From a virus: DNA of 64,000 nt. The stretch's first letter is position 1. Each line of letters opens with the position of its first letter. Shown piece by piece: positions 1 through 8,795 of the stretch. The translations under genes were made by a program, and so were the position numbers. Under the pieces are notes generated by a model. The model ran no database searches and was not told the DNA's origin. It saw nothing but the letters and a program-made list of their open reading frames with translations. The stretch is taken from positions 124,001 to 188,000 of the IMG/VR virus record IMGVR_UViG_3300034117_001582; one strand, given 5' to 3'.

Positions 1-45
1 TTTGTATTTTGGATAATAATATGTATTTAAATTTTGAGTTGGCAT
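1..45 (-). CDS. 5' end of a minus-strand gene leaving the window
   Basis: An ATG at 45 on the minus strand opens a frame (MPTQNLNTYYYPKYK) that stays open to the left edge. A TATTTAT element lies 11 nt upstream, the arrangement seen at many late-type genes here. Only 15 codons are visible, so no function can be given. The first three residues match those of the small minus-strand protein at 39422-39610, which is weak evidence of relationship. Confidence 0.4.
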   Translation of the reverse strand, partial: MPTQNLNTYYYPKYK

Positions 46-56
46 TCTTTTTTTAG

Positions 57-63
57 ATAAATA
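57..63 (-). promoter_or_regulatory. TATTTAT late-type promoter motif
   Basis: TATTTAT on the minus strand, preceded by G, 11 nt before the ATG at 45. Confidence 0.45.
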
Positions 64-76
64 CTTTATATGAAGG

Positions 77-83
77 TATTTAT
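77..83 (+). promoter_or_regulatory. TATTTAT late-type promoter motif
   Basis: GGTATTTATAGG on the plus strand with the motif ending 13 nt before the ATG at 97. It lies inside the apparent N-terminal extension that begins at 70, which argues for 97 as the true start. Confidence 0.5.
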
Positions 84-96
84 AGGTAAAGCCTGC

Positions 97-846
97 ATGA
101 AAACATATAAATATTCAACAAAAGAAAGAGCGGAAAGGGTTTCTAAAACTTTGGGATGTTCGGGTTCTCACTATCACAATGAGGATGGCGATAGAAAATA
201 TATGCCATGTAAGTCTCACAACATATTCTTATCTAAAACTAAAAAAAATAAAAAAGGGGAAGAACAAGAAGTCACCGAACTTGTTGATGCGGATGGTACG
301 TGGTTATCATCGAATACCCCAATATTAGATCCGGCAAGTACGGGTGTGGGCACAAAAACTATGGACCAAATCATACCGGCAGCAAGAAATCCAAGAGACC
401 CGTTGATGAGAGGGTGGTACGGTTATTATGGTGAAGGTCGTGTTAAAGAAGAAGACATGTCTAAAGCATTTGGATATAAGAATACAAAAAATATGGACGC
501 TAAAGAAACTCTTGATTACTTCAAAGATGAATTAGAAATGGATGATGAATCCGCCGAACACAGAGTTGAGGATGAATTTGGTAAAAGTCCCGAAAGAGAT
601 AAAAAATCTAAATTTAAAAACAAAAAAGGATTTGTTGGAAGACCAATACTTAAAGAAAAAGAAAGTGAAGATATTGCCGAAGACGTATTAGTTGATAAAG
701 AAACAAACGACCAAGAAAATATTAAGAAAAGAGTATTAGATATTAATCCACTTTTAGTTAGAAATATTAAGTCAATTAAAAAAATGGCAAAAGAAAATGG
801 AATAACCGTTAGGGAATTAATAATGATGTTAAAAGATGAACAGTAA
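97..846 (+). CDS. Hypothetical late protein with N-terminal Cys/His motif
   Basis: 249 residues, function unknown. The first 45 residues contain C21, H25, H27, C38 and H41 in a basic context, which could bind zinc; the rest is charged and hydrophilic, with a Lys-rich stretch before a C-terminal helix. The upstream ATG at 70 is open in the same frame, but a late-type promoter motif lies between 70 and 97, so 97 is preferred. It overlaps the next gene by 11 nt and heads a run of small genes ending at a terminator near 2680. The context suggests a virion or assembly protein; this is inference only. Confidence 0.7.
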   Translation: MKTYKYSTKERAERVSKTLGCSGSHYHNEDGDRKYMPCKSHNIFLSKTKKNKKGEEQEVTELVDADGTWLSSNTPILDPASTGVGTKTMDQIIPAARNPRDPLMRGWYGYYGEGRVKEEDMSKAFGYKNTKNMDAKETLDYFKDELEMDDESAEHRVEDEFGKSPERDKKSKFKNKKGFVGRPILKEKESEDIAEDVLVDKETNDQENIKKRVLDINPLLVRNIKSIKKMAKENGITVRELIMMLKDEQ

Positions 847-1288
847 TCTATACGATAGAATTGCAATCATACCGGATTCATTGGTTAAACACTTAAATGA
901 TTGTTTTGGATCAACTGAAGGTGATAATAATGTTGAGGGTTATAAAAGAAACCAAGATTTAAGAAAATCAAGAAAGGCAACATACCAACAAATTAAAAGA
1001 ATTAAAAGTTGGTTTGATAGTTATGGTGGAAATAAAGAAGACGCTCCATTTATATTAAATGGTGGTGATAGAATGCAACAATGGTGTGATGAGGTTTTAA
1101 GGGTTTGGAGAGACAACGATTTAAGTGGAAAAAAATTAAAAATGGATACAGGAATGCAAAACCAATTTTTAGATTCACACGAAAAAAATAGTTTTAACTT
1201 AAACGATAAACACGGAACAACCGTAGATGATTTAAAAGTTAACGAGGATGTTAATAAAATTAATAAACTAATGAAAAAAATAATATAA
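836..1288 (+). CDS. Hypothetical phage protein
   Basis: 150 residues, unrecognised. The centre (about 40-100) is rich in Lys, Trp and Asp and looks globular (SWFDSYGGNK, then WCDEVLRVWRDND); the C terminus is a Lys/Asn-rich helix. It overlaps the preceding stop and is followed without a gap by the next gene, so the group is probably translated together. Confidence 0.75.
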   Translation: MNSNLYDRIAIIPDSLVKHLNDCFGSTEGDNNVEGYKRNQDLRKSRKATYQQIKRIKSWFDSYGGNKEDAPFILNGGDRMQQWCDEVLRVWRDNDLSGKKLKMDTGMQNQFLDSHEKNSFNLNDKHGTTVDDLKVNEDVNKINKLMKKII

Positions 1289-1582
1289 ATGGCAAATCAA
1301 TCAGACAAGTTAGATTTTTCACAACCTGATAATGCGTTATCACAAATTGCTGAAGAACAAAGAAAAAAACTTTTCCCAAGAAATGACTTTAAACCTACTG
1401 ACCCATATTCGTCTGTTCATCCTGATGCAATTGCAAATGGTGATAAGATTGGTAGAGGAACTGGTGGTGACTTAGATATTTATAACCAACAAGCGGGAAC
1501 ATCAACAGACATTACAGAAAGAAAAGACGATTTAAAAGTTAATAAATTCTCATCTAATAACCCATACTACACGGTAACATGA
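1289..1582 (+). CDS. Small hypothetical protein
   Basis: 97 residues, hydrophilic and Asp/Asn/Gly-rich, with no transmembrane segment and no family I recognise. It starts directly after the previous stop, and its own stop overlaps the next start by 4 nt (ATGA), as expected inside an operon. Confidence 0.7.
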   Translation: MANQSDKLDFSQPDNALSQIAEEQRKKLFPRNDFKPTDPYSSVHPDAIANGDKIGRGTGGDLDIYNQQAGTSTDITERKDDLKVNKFSSNNPYYTVT

Positions 1583-2013
1583 AACTAGTTAGGAGTTTAA
1601 GTAAAGTAATTACTGAAGTGGCAGCTTTAGATAATGTTCAAAGTAGCATTAAACAAAAGAATATTATCACGATTAATTATGATGGTGACGAGTACGGTAA
1701 AGGTTATCGTGACGTTGAGCCAGTTTGCTTAGGAATTAGTAAAGCCGGTAATATGGTTTTAAGGGCTTGGGAAAGACAAGGGTCTTCACACTCTAATAAG
1801 GTTGATGGTAACCCAATTCCAGGATGGAGACTTTTTAGATTAGATAAAATATTGACTTATGCTTTACAAGGTGATAGTTTTACAGAAGTTAGACCTAAAT
1901 ATAACCCTAACGGTGATAGGTCAATGGAAAGAGTTATTTTAAATGCCGTATTTGATTACACACCAAATACAGATGACATAGAAAATATCGATAATATAGA
2001 AAATATAACATAA
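1579..2013 (+). CDS. WYL-like small beta-domain protein
   Basis: 144 residues. Residues about 28-105 read like a WYL-type Sm-like beta barrel: INYDG near the start, a conserved Arg-Asp-Val-Glu-Pro step, GISKAGN, RAWE, and a WRLFRLDKI strand. WYL domains bind nucleic acids or ligands in bacterial regulators; in phages, stand-alone versions are of unknown role. The N terminus, MKLVRSLSKVITE followed by Val, fits the short cleavable leader pattern discussed in the findings. No helix-turn-helix is visible. Confidence 0.6.
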   Translation: MKLVRSLSKVITEVAALDNVQSSIKQKNIITINYDGDEYGKGYRDVEPVCLGISKAGNMVLRAWERQGSSHSNKVDGNPIPGWRLFRLDKILTYALQGDSFTEVRPKYNPNGDRSMERVILNAVFDYTPNTDDIENIDNIENIT

Positions 2014-2014
2014 C

Positions 2015-2635
2015 ATGGGAGCAGCAGAGGACTTAATGCAAAGATTGGCAGTATCCAAAAAAATAATGGAGAAAACAGAAGGAATACAAAGGGGGGCAAT
2101 AGATTCAAGACATATTAATTCACCTAGAGTTGAGGAGTTTCAACCCGTACAAGGAAATTACAACATACCACAAGAATACTTACAGGAAAATTCAACACCT
2201 AAATCGTCATACGACGCAACAAAACCACTTGAGTCAGATAGAATTAAAAATTCAAAGTTACCTGACGAAATTAAACAATTAATGATTGAAAGACCAATTA
2301 TTCAACCGTCTTCATCATCACCAACAATTTCAAATGACATTATAGAAGGGGCACAAAGACTAATGAATATGAATTCAAGTAATAATACACAACAAAAAAA
2401 ACCTATTACTGAAAATGTAAAAACAAATAACGTTAGTTCTAATATTAATATGAATGAAATGAAATCAATAATTCGTGACGTTGTAAGAGATACGGTAAGA
2501 GATGTGGTTAGAGAAGAATTAAAAGATGCTGGAATGTTAGTGGAATCAACCACAGACTCAAATGAGGTAATACAATTTAAAGTGGGAAAACATCTATTTG
2601 TTGGTAGAGTAACTAAAGTTAAAAAACTAGCATAA
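2015..2635 (+). CDS. Hypothetical, mostly disordered virion-type protein
   Basis: 206 residues. The middle (about 40-145) is low-complexity, rich in Ser, Asn, Pro and Gln. Residues about 150-170 form an amphipathic repeat (RDVVRDTVRDVVREELKD) likely to be helical or coiled coil. The last 30 residues look like beta strands. It is the last gene before the terminator at 2655-2685. No family recognised. Confidence 0.7.
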   Translation: MGAAEDLMQRLAVSKKIMEKTEGIQRGAIDSRHINSPRVEEFQPVQGNYNIPQEYLQENSTPKSSYDATKPLESDRIKNSKLPDEIKQLMIERPIIQPSSSSPTISNDIIEGAQRLMNMNSSNNTQQKKPITENVKTNNVSSNINMNEMKSIIRDVVRDTVRDVVREELKDAGMLVESTTDSNEVIQFKVGKHLFVGRVTKVKKLA

Positions 2636-2654
2636 TTAAAATAATATTATATTT

Positions 2655-2685
2655 AAAATCCATCCTAATAGGGGTGGATTTTTTG
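2655..2685 (+). terminator. Intrinsic terminator
   Basis: Ten-pair hairpin, AAATCCATCC paired with GGGTGGATTT (one G-U), 6-nt loop, followed by a T-rich run. It separates the small late genes on the left from the sugar/nucleotide operon on the right. Confidence 0.75.
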
Positions 2686-2722
2686 TTTTAATATGGTTAT
2701 GATTAATACAAATAGTTTTTAT

Positions 2723-3937
2723 ATGAGCAAAATTAGAGTATTAGTATTACCATCAGATAAGACGGGTGTTGGTAAGTTTAGAAGTATTGACCCACACGTA
2801 ATGTTACAAAATAACCACTCTGAAGATTTTCACGTGGATATTGATTATGAACCAAAAATTAACGATATAAACTATTGGAAACAATACGATATCGTACATT
2901 TCCATAGGACTATTGGTCAGGACTATGATAATTCAGTTAATCTAATCCAAAGACTTAATTCTTTAGGTCTCGTAACAATAATGGATTTGGATGATTATTG
3001 GTTACCAACAAAAGAACACCCTGTTCATCAAATGGTCTTACAAATGAAATTACATGAAAAAATCATGGCAAATTTAAAAGCCGCAAGTCATGTTACCACA
3101 ACAACATCGGTGTTTGCAACAGAAATTTCTAAGTTTAATAAAAATGTATATATTTTACCAAACGCAATTAATCCAAAAGAAGGACAATTTAATGTTAAAT
3201 CGGAAACTTCAGACAAATTAAGATTTGGTTGGTTAGGTGGTTCTTCTCACTTACACGATTTAAAGTTATTAGATGGGACTATTAGTAAATTGTCACAACA
3301 TAAAGATAAGTTTAGTATGTATCTTTGTGGTTTTGATATTAGAGGTACGGTAACTGAAATTAACCAACAAACAGGAGAACAAAAACAAAGAGATATTAAA
3401 CCTGAAGAAACGGTTTGGTCTCGATATGAAGAAATATTTACAGATAATTATAAAACGGTTGAACCTAAACATAAAGAATTTTTAATGTCATTTAAAGATG
3501 AGGAATATGTTTCGGATGTTTTACCATTCTATAATAGAATTTGGACTAAACCAGTAACAAGTTACGCAGCAAATTACAAATGGTTTGATGTGTCGTTAGC
3601 ACCAATTAAAAACCACATCTTTAATCGTGTTAAATCACAATTAAAAGTTATTGAGGCTGGTTTCCACAAAAAGGCGATTATCGCATCTAATGTTGGACCA
3701 TATACTATTGATTTAAAACACGGACTCAAAAATGGTGAATTTACTGACGGAAACGCACTATTAGTAGATGAAGCAAGAAACCATAGTGATTGGGCAAAAT
3801 ACATGAAAAAATTAATCGATAACCCTAATTGGGCATATGATTTAGGACAACGTTTGTATGAGACGGTAAAAGACACATACGACCTAAATAAAGTAACAAA
3901 AGACAGAGCTGAACTATATAAATCCTTAATAAAATGA
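2723..3937 (+). CDS. GT-B glycosyltransferase (GT4-like)
   Basis: About 404 residues. It begins with a strand-loop typical of GT-B enzymes (KIRVLVLPSDKTGVGKFR), has YDIVHFHR in the N-terminal Rossmann half, FGWLGGSSHLHD at the domain linker, and a C-terminal half with VIEAGFHKKAIIASNVGPY, the usual donor-binding region of GT4-type retaining transferases. The start at 2693 is also open, but 2723 places the first beta strand at the N terminus as is usual. It is the first gene after the terminator and overlaps the exonuclease gene by 4 nt. The sugar and acceptor cannot be told from sequence. Confidence 0.75.
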   Translation: MSKIRVLVLPSDKTGVGKFRSIDPHVMLQNNHSEDFHVDIDYEPKINDINYWKQYDIVHFHRTIGQDYDNSVNLIQRLNSLGLVTIMDLDDYWLPTKEHPVHQMVLQMKLHEKIMANLKAASHVTTTTSVFATEISKFNKNVYILPNAINPKEGQFNVKSETSDKLRFGWLGGSSHLHDLKLLDGTISKLSQHKDKFSMYLCGFDIRGTVTEINQQTGEQKQRDIKPEETVWSRYEEIFTDNYKTVEPKHKEFLMSFKDEEYVSDVLPFYNRIWTKPVTSYAANYKWFDVSLAPIKNHIFNRVKSQLKVIEAGFHKKAIIASNVGPYTIDLKHGLKNGEFTDGNALLVDEARNHSDWAKYMKKLIDNPNWAYDLGQRLYETVKDTYDLNKVTKDRAELYKSLIK

Positions 3938-4662
3938 TAAACATACCTATTAACAAAATCCTATTTTTAGACATTGAAACCGTTGGCTTGTGTCGTAATT
4001 GGGAAGGATGTAAAGAAAATCACCCAAATATTGCAGAACAATTTGTAAAATATTTTGATTGGTTTTTAAAGCGTTTCCCTGAAGATAACGTAGAAACAGA
4101 TGGATTAGAGGAAGAACTACAAAAGATGAACGACGTTTATGAAAAACGTTCCGCACTTGTTCCAGAATTTGCAAAGATTGTTTGTGTTTCAATGGCGTTT
4201 ATGACTAAAGATGGTATTAAACAACAAACCTTTTCTAACCACGACGAAAAACAACTATTAATGGATGTTAGAGATTTATTGGATCGTTGCCACAAATTAG
4301 ATTTTTATCTATGTGGACACAACCTTAAAAACTTTGATATTCCAATGTTAGCGAAACGAATGATTATTAATGGAATTATGCCATCAAAGATTCTTCCTTC
4401 ATACGATACCAAACCGTGGGAAGTAAAAGCGATAGATACAAAAGAAATTTGGCAATACGGAGCATACACATCTATTGGTTCGTTGGATTTAGTTTGTTCT
4501 ACTATGGGTATCGATACACCAAAGGATGGACCAATTCATGGGGGAAATATTCATGAAGTTTATTGGAATAACCAAAGTAGATTAGATGAAATTTCAGAAT
4601 ATTGTGAAAAGGATGTTAAAGTATTAGTTGATTTCATAACAAAATTAAAAGAATTAAAATAA
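3934..4662 (+). CDS. DEDDy 3'-5' exonuclease, PolB-exonuclease type
   Basis: 242 residues with all exonuclease motifs: DIET (D13, E15), HNLKNFD (H129, D135) and YCEKD (Y223, D227), the DEDDy set. The family (predicted PolB-like 3'-5' exonucleases) removes nucleotides from DNA 3' ends with two metal ions. There is no polymerase domain, so it is a stand-alone nuclease, perhaps for proofreading or host DNA turnover. It is coupled to dUTPase by a 1-nt stop/start overlap, which supports a DNA-metabolism role. Confidence 0.8.
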   Translation: MINIPINKILFLDIETVGLCRNWEGCKENHPNIAEQFVKYFDWFLKRFPEDNVETDGLEEELQKMNDVYEKRSALVPEFAKIVCVSMAFMTKDGIKQQTFSNHDEKQLLMDVRDLLDRCHKLDFYLCGHNLKNFDIPMLAKRMIINGIMPSKILPSYDTKPWEVKAIDTKEIWQYGAYTSIGSLDLVCSTMGIDTPKDGPIHGGNIHEVYWNNQSRLDEISEYCEKDVKVLVDFITKLKELK

Positions 4663-5273
4663 TGTTTAATAAAATTAAAGAAATAAAAAACCAAATGAAA
4701 ACGTTAAAGGACTTACAAGGTAAGTTTAATGATGTTGATATGTCAAACCCCCAAGCAATGTTAGAATCTATGGGGATTGATGTTGATGATTTACAAAAAC
4801 AATTTGACTCGGAATCACAAAGTATTGTTGATGCGAAAGTACCTTTACGGTTTATTAATGATAGTGAAAATGAAAATCCTGAATATGCGTATCAATCGGA
4901 TTCGGGATTTGATTTAAGATCGTCCGAAGTTATTTGGATACACCCTAATGATAGAAAATTAATATCTACTGGAATGAGATTTGATATTCCCGAAGGTTAT
5001 GAAATTCAAGTAAGATCCAAAAGTGGTTTAGCTTTAAATCAAGGTCTTATGGTTTTGAATTCACCGGGAACTGTGGATAGTGGTTATCAGGGGGAAATTA
5101 AAGTTATTATGTTTAATACCACAAACCAAAAGGTTAAAGTTGAAAAAGGTCAGAAAGTTGCTCAAGCGGTTCTTTGTCCTGTGGTTAGTGGTAAATGGGT
5201 AGATTTAATTAGAGTAGATAACATTAACAATAAAGACCGTAACTCAAATGGTTTCGGTAGTACAGGATTATGA
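4662..5273 (+). CDS. dut: dUTP diphosphatase with N-terminal extension
   Basis: Hydrolyses dUTP to dUMP and pyrophosphate, keeping uracil out of phage DNA and supplying the dTMP route. The five trimeric-dUTPase motifs are present in order: SDSGFDLRS, RSKSGLAL, GTVDSGYQGEI, KGQKVAQAVL and a C-terminal RNSNGFGSTG arm. At 203 residues it is longer than the usual 140-150 because of about 55 helical, charged residues at the N terminus that are not part of the fold. It sits between the exonuclease and a glycosyltransferase with overlapping ends. Confidence 0.92.
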   Translation: MFNKIKEIKNQMKTLKDLQGKFNDVDMSNPQAMLESMGIDVDDLQKQFDSESQSIVDAKVPLRFINDSENENPEYAYQSDSGFDLRSSEVIWIHPNDRKLISTGMRFDIPEGYEIQVRSKSGLALNQGLMVLNSPGTVDSGYQGEIKVIMFNTTNQKVKVEKGQKVAQAVLCPVVSGKWVDLIRVDNINNKDRNSNGFGSTGL

Positions 5274-6733
5274 TAACAATAGGATTTTCAACAAGGAAAA
5301 CTAATCCAGAATTTGTGGATTACGTAAAAAACACATGTCAAATAAAAGACGTAGAAGTTATTGAAAAAGTTAATAATGGTGAAAAAAGTCTTTCAGAAGT
5401 TTATAATGAAATATTAAAAGAATCAAAAAATGATATTGTAATTTTATGTCACGATGATATTGAATTTGATACTAAAGGTTGGGGAAAAAAAATATTAAAA
5501 CATTTCCAAAATTCAGACTTTGGGATATTGGGAGTTGCAGGAACTACGGAGATGCCAGAAAGTGGTATGTGGTGGGAAGACAGACGAAAAATGTTAGGAA
5601 TTGTAAATCATAAAGACCAAGGCAAAAAATGGGAATCAAAGTATTCTAAAAGTTGGGGCGATGAAATAACCCAATGTTGTTTGGTGGATGGTTTATTTAT
5701 TGCAATTAATAAAACCAAAATAAAGAAAAATTTTGATGAGTCCGTTAAAGGGTTTCACTTTTATGATGTGTATTTTAGCACCAATAATTTTTTAGAGGAT
5801 GTTAAAATTGGTGTAATTTATAATGTTAGAATCACCCATAAATCTATTGGTAAAACAAATGAGACTTGGGAAGAAAATAAATTATTATATAAAGAAACAT
5901 ATAAGTCTAACTTACCACTTAAATCTAAAATTAATTTGGATTACGATATAAAAGAATTTAAATTCTTAAAAAAATACAATATTAAAATTGTAATTAATTC
6001 CGGTGAGAATATTGAATGGGTTGATGAGGTATTAAAAAAGATAGATTCATTTAATTTACCTAACTACTCTGTGAATTTAATCTCACATGAAAAAATAAGT
6101 GATGATATTAAAAAATACGAATCAGAAATAATAAAAATTTATGATGGGTTTTTTGATGAGTTATCCAAAAATTTATCAATATTAAAGTGGGAGGATGATT
6201 TTGTGTCAGAAAAAGATGATTTAATATTCTTTATCGATAAAAATGTAAAACTAATAAATAATATTTTTTCTTCTATGTGTAGAATACATCATACCGAAAG
6301 ACCTAATTTTGGTTGTGCGTTTCCTACATCTTTATATGAGAATCTTAGTATTTTTTCAACAAAAATAGATTACATAAGAAATGCAGATAATAATATTAAC
6401 ATTATTTTAAATGATAATAATTCATATTATAACGTAATGAGTGGGTATATGGAAAAGAACACAGCAAACTTTTCAGATGTTTTTGTAACAACACTTACTA
6501 ATTTGAAAAATAATGATTGGTTTGATATACAGTATAATACCAACACATGTTTTAATGATTTTTCCTTAAAATGTTTTTTAAGTAATAAAAAAACATACAT
6601 AGACACAGATTCGTTAGCGACTCAAACTTCTTTTTTAGATTCAGAAAAAATAAACCAAGATATAAACAAACTTTTAGCTAAGATGGTTGAAAATAAAAAA
6701 AGTGAAACATTAATAGGTGAAATGCGTGGTTAA
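5270..6733 (+). CDS. Family 2-type glycosyltransferase, two-part
   Basis: 487 residues. The N-terminal 225 or so match GT-A transferases of the StrF-like group: an opening ITIGFSTRK strand, then IVILCHDDIEFD carrying the acidic metal site, a GVAGTTEMP loop, and FHFYDVYFS near the end of the domain. The C-terminal 250 residues are alpha/beta, rich in Asn, Lys and Ile, and are not assigned; they may recognise the acceptor. It overlaps the neighbouring genes at both ends. Confidence 0.7.
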   Translation: MITIGFSTRKTNPEFVDYVKNTCQIKDVEVIEKVNNGEKSLSEVYNEILKESKNDIVILCHDDIEFDTKGWGKKILKHFQNSDFGILGVAGTTEMPESGMWWEDRRKMLGIVNHKDQGKKWESKYSKSWGDEITQCCLVDGLFIAINKTKIKKNFDESVKGFHFYDVYFSTNNFLEDVKIGVIYNVRITHKSIGKTNETWEENKLLYKETYKSNLPLKSKINLDYDIKEFKFLKKYNIKIVINSGENIEWVDEVLKKIDSFNLPNYSVNLISHEKISDDIKKYESEIIKIYDGFFDELSKNLSILKWEDDFVSEKDDLIFFIDKNVKLINNIFSSMCRIHHTERPNFGCAFPTSLYENLSIFSTKIDYIRNADNNINIILNDNNSYYNVMSGYMEKNTANFSDVFVTTLTNLKNNDWFDIQYNTNTCFNDFSLKCFLSNKKTYIDTDSLATQTSFLDSEKINQDINKLLAKMVENKKSETLIGEMRG

Positions 6734-7514
6734 AATAGTTTCAGGTTATTCGGATAAGGGAGGGTCAACAACAGCATTTATAAACCTAACCAATTTTTTT
6801 AATGATAATGGTATTGATTGTACATTTTATGGTCCACACGATTGGCATTTAAATAAATGTAAATCAGATTTATTAAAAAATGTAAAATACGATTCAGATG
6901 ATATTGTTATATTTCATTTTTTAGATTTGAAAGAAAGACCTAATGTTAAAAGGGTAATATTATCCTGTCATGAAAAATGGTGGTTCCCTGTTGGAAAAAT
7001 TACAAAATATTGGGACACTGTGGTTTTTTTACATGACCAACATAGAGATTACCATAAAGAATATACTGGCAACTTTGTAATTATTCCTAACCTAAAAGAA
7101 GACTTAAACGTATCAGATAAAACTAATGTAAAAAATATTGCAGGAATTATCGGGACAATAGAAGATAGAAAACAAACTCACGTTTCAATACAAAGAGCAT
7201 TAAAAGATAAGTGTGAAAAAATTTATCTATTTGGTCACGTTGGTGATGATAATTACTTTAATAATTACGTTAAACCATTACTCTTACCTAAAGTGATACA
7301 ATATGGTCACACAACTAATAAACAAGAGATGTATGACATGATAGGTAAAGTATATCACTCATCTAAAGGTGAGGTTGCGTGTTTAGTAAAAGATGAATGT
7401 TATTTAACAAACACTGAATTTTATGGTAATGAAGAAACCAATAATGAGGTATCTAAATTAACAAATAATGAGGTATTAATATTATGGAAAAAACTTTTTA
7501 ATTATGGAAATTGA
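6717..7514 (+). CDS. GT-B-type glycosyltransferase
   Basis: 265 residues, short for GT-B. An early GGSTTAFINL loop resembles the acceptor-side glycine loop; ILSCHEKWW, VVFLHDQH and VIIPNLKED resemble the core strands, and IAGIIGTIEDRKQTHVSI the linker into the second domain. No ATG is available at the likely start; GTG at 6717 or 6726 is used, overlapping the previous gene by up to 17 nt. The usual Glu-rich C-terminal donor motif is shortened, so activity is uncertain. Confidence 0.6.
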   Translation: MKCVVKIVSGYSDKGGSTTAFINLTNFFNDNGIDCTFYGPHDWHLNKCKSDLLKNVKYDSDDIVIFHFLDLKERPNVKRVILSCHEKWWFPVGKITKYWDTVVFLHDQHRDYHKEYTGNFVIIPNLKEDLNVSDKTNVKNIAGIIGTIEDRKQTHVSIQRALKDKCEKIYLFGHVGDDNYFNNYVKPLLLPKVIQYGHTTNKQEMYDMIGKVYHSSKGEVACLVKDECYLTNTEFYGNEETNNEVSKLTNNEVLILWKKLFNYGN

Positions 7515-8076
7515 TAATTCAAACGGGTTTTGGCACCCAGATTTTGCCAAACAACATCACGTTCACAGTCAAAAAGTAAGTGACTGGGTTGTTAAATATT
7601 TATCTGAAGATAAAGAAACTACCGTATATGACTTTGGTTGTGGTATGGGTACATATTTAAATGATTTACACAAAAATGGTTTTAAAAACCTAATAGGTGT
7701 TGAAATGATTCCTCCAAAAAATGATTATCCGTTTGAGATTAAATCTCAAAATTTAGCGGAAAATTTTGATTTTGTGGTTAAGGGTAATGTCATTAGTTTA
7801 GAAGTTGGTGAACATTTACCACCACAACATATGGAGGTATATTTAAATAATATAACTTCACATTGTTCTAAATATCTAATCATTTCATGGGCTTTAAGAG
7901 GTCAAGGAGGTTATGGGCATTTTAATGAATTAAATAATGATGAAGTAATATCCCAAATTGAAAAATTTGGGTTTGAATACTTAAAAGAAGACTCTATGGA
8001 TGTTAGAAAAGATATTGAAGATGGGTATTGGTATTTTAGGAATTCAATAATGATTTTTAAAAAAATTAAATCATGA
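7504..8076 (+). CDS. Class I SAM-dependent methyltransferase
   Basis: 190 residues. VYDFGCGMGTYL at about 41-52 is the glycine-rich SAM-binding loop, with the acidic residue of motif II in LIGVEMIP and a later GNVISLEVGEHLPP stretch. In a block of glycosyltransferase genes the likely role is O-methylation of a sugar, but the substrate is not visible. It overlaps the flanking genes by 11 and 4 nt. Confidence 0.75.
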   Translation: MEIDNSNGFWHPDFAKQHHVHSQKVSDWVVKYLSEDKETTVYDFGCGMGTYLNDLHKNGFKNLIGVEMIPPKNDYPFEIKSQNLAENFDFVVKGNVISLEVGEHLPPQHMEVYLNNITSHCSKYLIISWALRGQGGYGHFNELNNDEVISQIEKFGFEYLKEDSMDVRKDIEDGYWYFRNSIMIFKKIKS

Positions 8077-8795
8077 GAATACACGCACACATATTATCAT
8101 GGAACGAAGAAAAAATACTTCCATTCACCCTCGATTATTATTCTTCATTTTGTGAGGAAATTTATATTCATGATAACATGTCAACCGATTCATCTGATGA
8201 GATATATAAAAAGTACCCAAAAGTAAAAGTATTAAAATGGAATAGTGACGAACAGATAAATGAAATGAACTACATAAACCTAAAAAATAACGAATATAAA
8301 AAACACAGTAGAGATAAAGGGGTTGATTGGGTTATTGTTTGTGATTGTGATGAATTATTATACCACCCTAATTTAATAGAAATTTTAGAAGAGTATAAAG
8401 AAACCGGTATTACGGTACCAAAAGTTTGTGGACATGATATGGTTAGTGAAATATTCCCCATTTATGACGGTGAGTTGATTACTAAAAAAATAAAAATAGG
8501 GTCAGATCGTTACCAACCCATGTGTAAAAATATTATATTTAATCCTAACGTTGATGTTAATTTTGGTGTGGGAGCACATAGTTTTTCATCATCAAATGGT
8601 ATTTTTTCTGAAAATGAAGATTTAAAATTACTACACTATAAATTTTTAGGCAAAGACTATGTAAAAAAACTTTATGTCGATAGAGCTAAAAGACTATCAG
8701 CATTTAATAAACAAAACAAGTTCGGAGAACATTACTTTAATTTACCTTTTAAATATATGGACGAGGTGTTAAGTAAAAACCAAGAAGTAATATGA
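8073..8795 (+). CDS. Family 2 (GT-A) glycosyltransferase
   Basis: 240 residues. HILSWNEEKILPFTLDYY at the N terminus and VIVCDCDELLY carrying the DXD-type metal site are typical of the Glyco_tranf_2_4 group, which often adds sugars to polysaccharide or surface glycans. No membrane segment is seen, so it would act in the cytoplasm. It overlaps its neighbours by 4 nt on both sides. Confidence 0.78.
   Translation: MRIHAHILSWNEEKILPFTLDYYSSFCEEIYIHDNMSTDSSDEIYKKYPKVKVLKWNSDEQINEMNYINLKNNEYKKHSRDKGVDWVIVCDCDELLYHPNLIEILEEYKETGITVPKVCGHDMVSEIFPIYDGELITKKIKIGSDRYQPMCKNIIFNPNVDVNFGVGAHSFSSSNGIFSENEDLKLLHYKFLGKDYVKKLYVDRAKRLSAFNKQNKFGEHYFNLPFKYMDEVLSKNQEVI

Noticed and set aside
70-96. N-terminal extension of the first plus-strand gene
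   Set aside because: A promoter motif lies within it, 13 nt before the ATG at 97, the spacing seen at other genes.
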